From contig OX328096.1 in NCBI GenBank assembly GCA_946811185.2, positions 39,258,011 through 39,322,010 on the forward strand: a stretch of 64,000 bases of DNA. The letters run 5' to 3'. The position numbers and the translations under genes were made by a program. Positions 45,101 through 48,100 of the stretch are shown in pieces. Under the pieces are notes generated by a model that was not told the origin of the DNA, did not search any database, and saw only the letters and a program-made list of their open reading frames with translations. This DNA comes from Hippopus hippopus (taxonomy: Eukaryota; Mollusca; Bivalvia; Cardiida; Cardiidae). Position 1 is the stretch's first letter. Each line of letters begins with the position of its first letter.

Positions 45101-48100
45101 AATGCTGGTTACCAGCATTTTCTCCTTTTCCCACAATGTTTTCTACCCTATCAAAGAAAAATCATTTCATATGAGCCACATTGAAAATGTCATCTGCAAA
45201 TGCTTTCAATTCGGACAGGTCTAAAATTTGTTGTGTGGTAAAGGATTAAAGCTTGAAAATGTCATAAAAAATTGCTCCCTTTGACAAAATGTTTTTGAAA
45301 GCAATCTAATGCAGGAACATGAAAATACATTCAACCATACCGTATTACACTTAAACCAGCAAGTTTCTGTGAAAACACACCTCAAATACATTTTTTTTCT
45401 GATGCAATGTTTATGTACCTTTTCTCCTCCCAAAATTGATTTATCCTTCTTTTTCTGTTACTTAGTAACTAGTTCTGTATGGTTATTTTCCTTGTATGTT
45501 TTAACCTTCGAAACTTTTCATAATTTAGTTTCTAGTAGCCAGCATAGATCAAGATCAGACTGCACAAAACATACCATCTAATCTTTGATCTTCTAAGACA
45601 CTGTCCACTTTGCTGAGGCAAACAAAATATTGAGATTGAAAATGTCTGTTGGGCTTCTTCAGCACTCTCAGGTTAAAACTTTATAGTGCCAATCATAACA
45701 ATAGTTGCTTGGGATAACAGTCTAGATCAAGCATTTTTGAAATTTTTTCCCTTTCCTGTAATGTTTTCAAAGGCCTGCTATACCTCTAACACTTTATAAT
45801 ACAATCCAAAGTTATAAAGACCCTAAAGAATCATTTTTTTGAAAATATTGTGGGAAAGGGGAGAATGCTGGTAACCAGCATTTTCTCATTTTCCCACATT
45901 GTCTACTACCCTTTCAAAGACAAATTTCATTATGTGAGTGACATATATTCTATCGACTATAAATGCTTTAATTTGATTATGTCAAAAGTCTTACTGTATG
46001 ATAAAAGGATACCCTTTAGGCTATGTGGGACTCTGGCCATAGGGGTCCGTAGTTTGACTCCTGGCACCCATAGACTATATAGTATAAATATATATATACT
46101 ATATAGTCTATGGGTGCCAGGAGTCAAACTACGGACCCCTATGACTCTGGCAGGTCCAATACAGCAAGAGCTAATAGGAGGCAAGATACCTCAGTAATAC
46201 TGTTCAAGTATATTTCTTGTGGGAGTATCCTTAGGCACGACACTTAAGAGCCCTAGTCTACTTCTGGTGAAACCCAGGACATGTACAGTATACACGAATT
46301 TATGAGCTGTTGACATGATATGATTGAAATTATGTTCAGTGGCGTAAAACACCATTCATTTAATCAATCAGTAGCCAAGTATACTGATAATGTCATAAGC
46401 TGCTTTTAGTTAAATTCATGTTTTTTTTTGTCTCAAGGACTGAGCCTAAGGAGAACTCCAAAATTAACAACTAGAAAATCATTGAAAATGTACAATGTTA
46501 GTTTAACCTTTTACCACACAATCCAACAACTACAAGGAAAAGGTTCTTGAAAACATTGTGGGAAAGGGAGAAAATGGTGGAAACCAGCATTTTCTCCCTT
46601 TCCCACAATGTTTTCTGCTTATTTAAAGATGGATGTCATCATTTTAGCTATACATAATTAATATGTTGTCTGTAACTGCTTGAGTGAGTCTACAATTTTG
46701 TGTAGAAAATAGTTCAAACATGATTTCTTTTAATATCTTAAAGCTTTCAGAATGCCAAATATATCAAATATAAGCCATGCTCTGTGAAAAGCAGGCTTCA
46801 TGCATCTGCAAAAGGTATCTAGCCAGGTCAGTCTGCGCAGGCTGACCTGGGCCAAAACTTTTTGCTATTGATCAATTTTCTGTTTGTCAAAGGACCAGTC
46901 GACCTCATAATTAAGTCAGTTGTTAAAAAAAAAAAGTGGCTGATATGGGTCCACAACTATGATGGCTTGCTTGGTACGATGGATTACGGCGATGCATTAA
47001 GCCCCCTTTTGCCAGAGCATGGCTCACATATATTTACAACCATAGAAAGACCAAATTAGGGCAAATTTAATGCTGCTTTGATTAGAATATCTCTTTTATC
47101 ACTAAAGGTTAAGATTAGAGTACATTTTCTTAGCAGTCTGACAAGGGAACTTGTGGTTGATCTAACACTGATTTCTCTACAAAAAAAAATGCAGAGAAAA
47201 GATCAGTCTGAAGAACATGCTCACATATTGCAAAACAAAGGGCAGAGCTCCAGATAAGAGGGAGTGATGGTATTCTAAATCCATTATTTCTCTTCCAAAC
47301 CCTATGTTGTGGGTACTCATTAGCATCGTCTCGATGAGACGATGCTAATGAGTACCCATAACATAGGGTTTAGTGAAGAATAATTAAAATTTTCAATTTT
47401 GAAATCAAAATCACTCCCTCTATCTGGAGCTCTGAAAGGGTGTTTTAGTAAAAATTTTGCCTTATGATACAGGACTTAGAGAGGTAACAGGTAATTTCAA
47501 GCTTCAAGTGAAATGATTGTGATGGTTGAAAGCTACAAAAAGATAAAACTTATAATGGCTGAAAAATCTTTCTTTTTCAATTTATACCTAGATCTAACCA
47601 TGTACCAAAACAGCCTCATAGGAAGAAGACTATTAAAAACATCATGGGAAAATGAAAATGCTGGGTATCAGCATTTCTCCTTTTTTTGACGTTTCCTATC
47701 CCTTGAAAGACAAACTTCGTAACTACCAACATAAAATTTATCGTCTGCATCTAGGTCTATACGTTCAATATGGAAAAGTTTAAAATGTTGTCATCTGGTA
47801 AAGAGTTAATCCAGAATTTTTGTAAGTAACCCTTGGTCTCTTAAATTATAGTAAGGCGACTTTCAGAATAATTTGTAACCTATAATATTTTTTAATACGT
47901 TTTTTAGGATGAAAAAAAAAACTTTCCATTTTAGAAGAAAACAATTATTACACATTCATTAAGCATTAAACCTAGGCAATGTCATAGACTAGACATCATA
48001 ATCTTTCAAGCTGAAAGAAACCAATATGGACTACTGAATGTGGCACTTTAATGATGATGAAATATTGTGAATAATGGCAAATTTATGCACAGAACTACCT

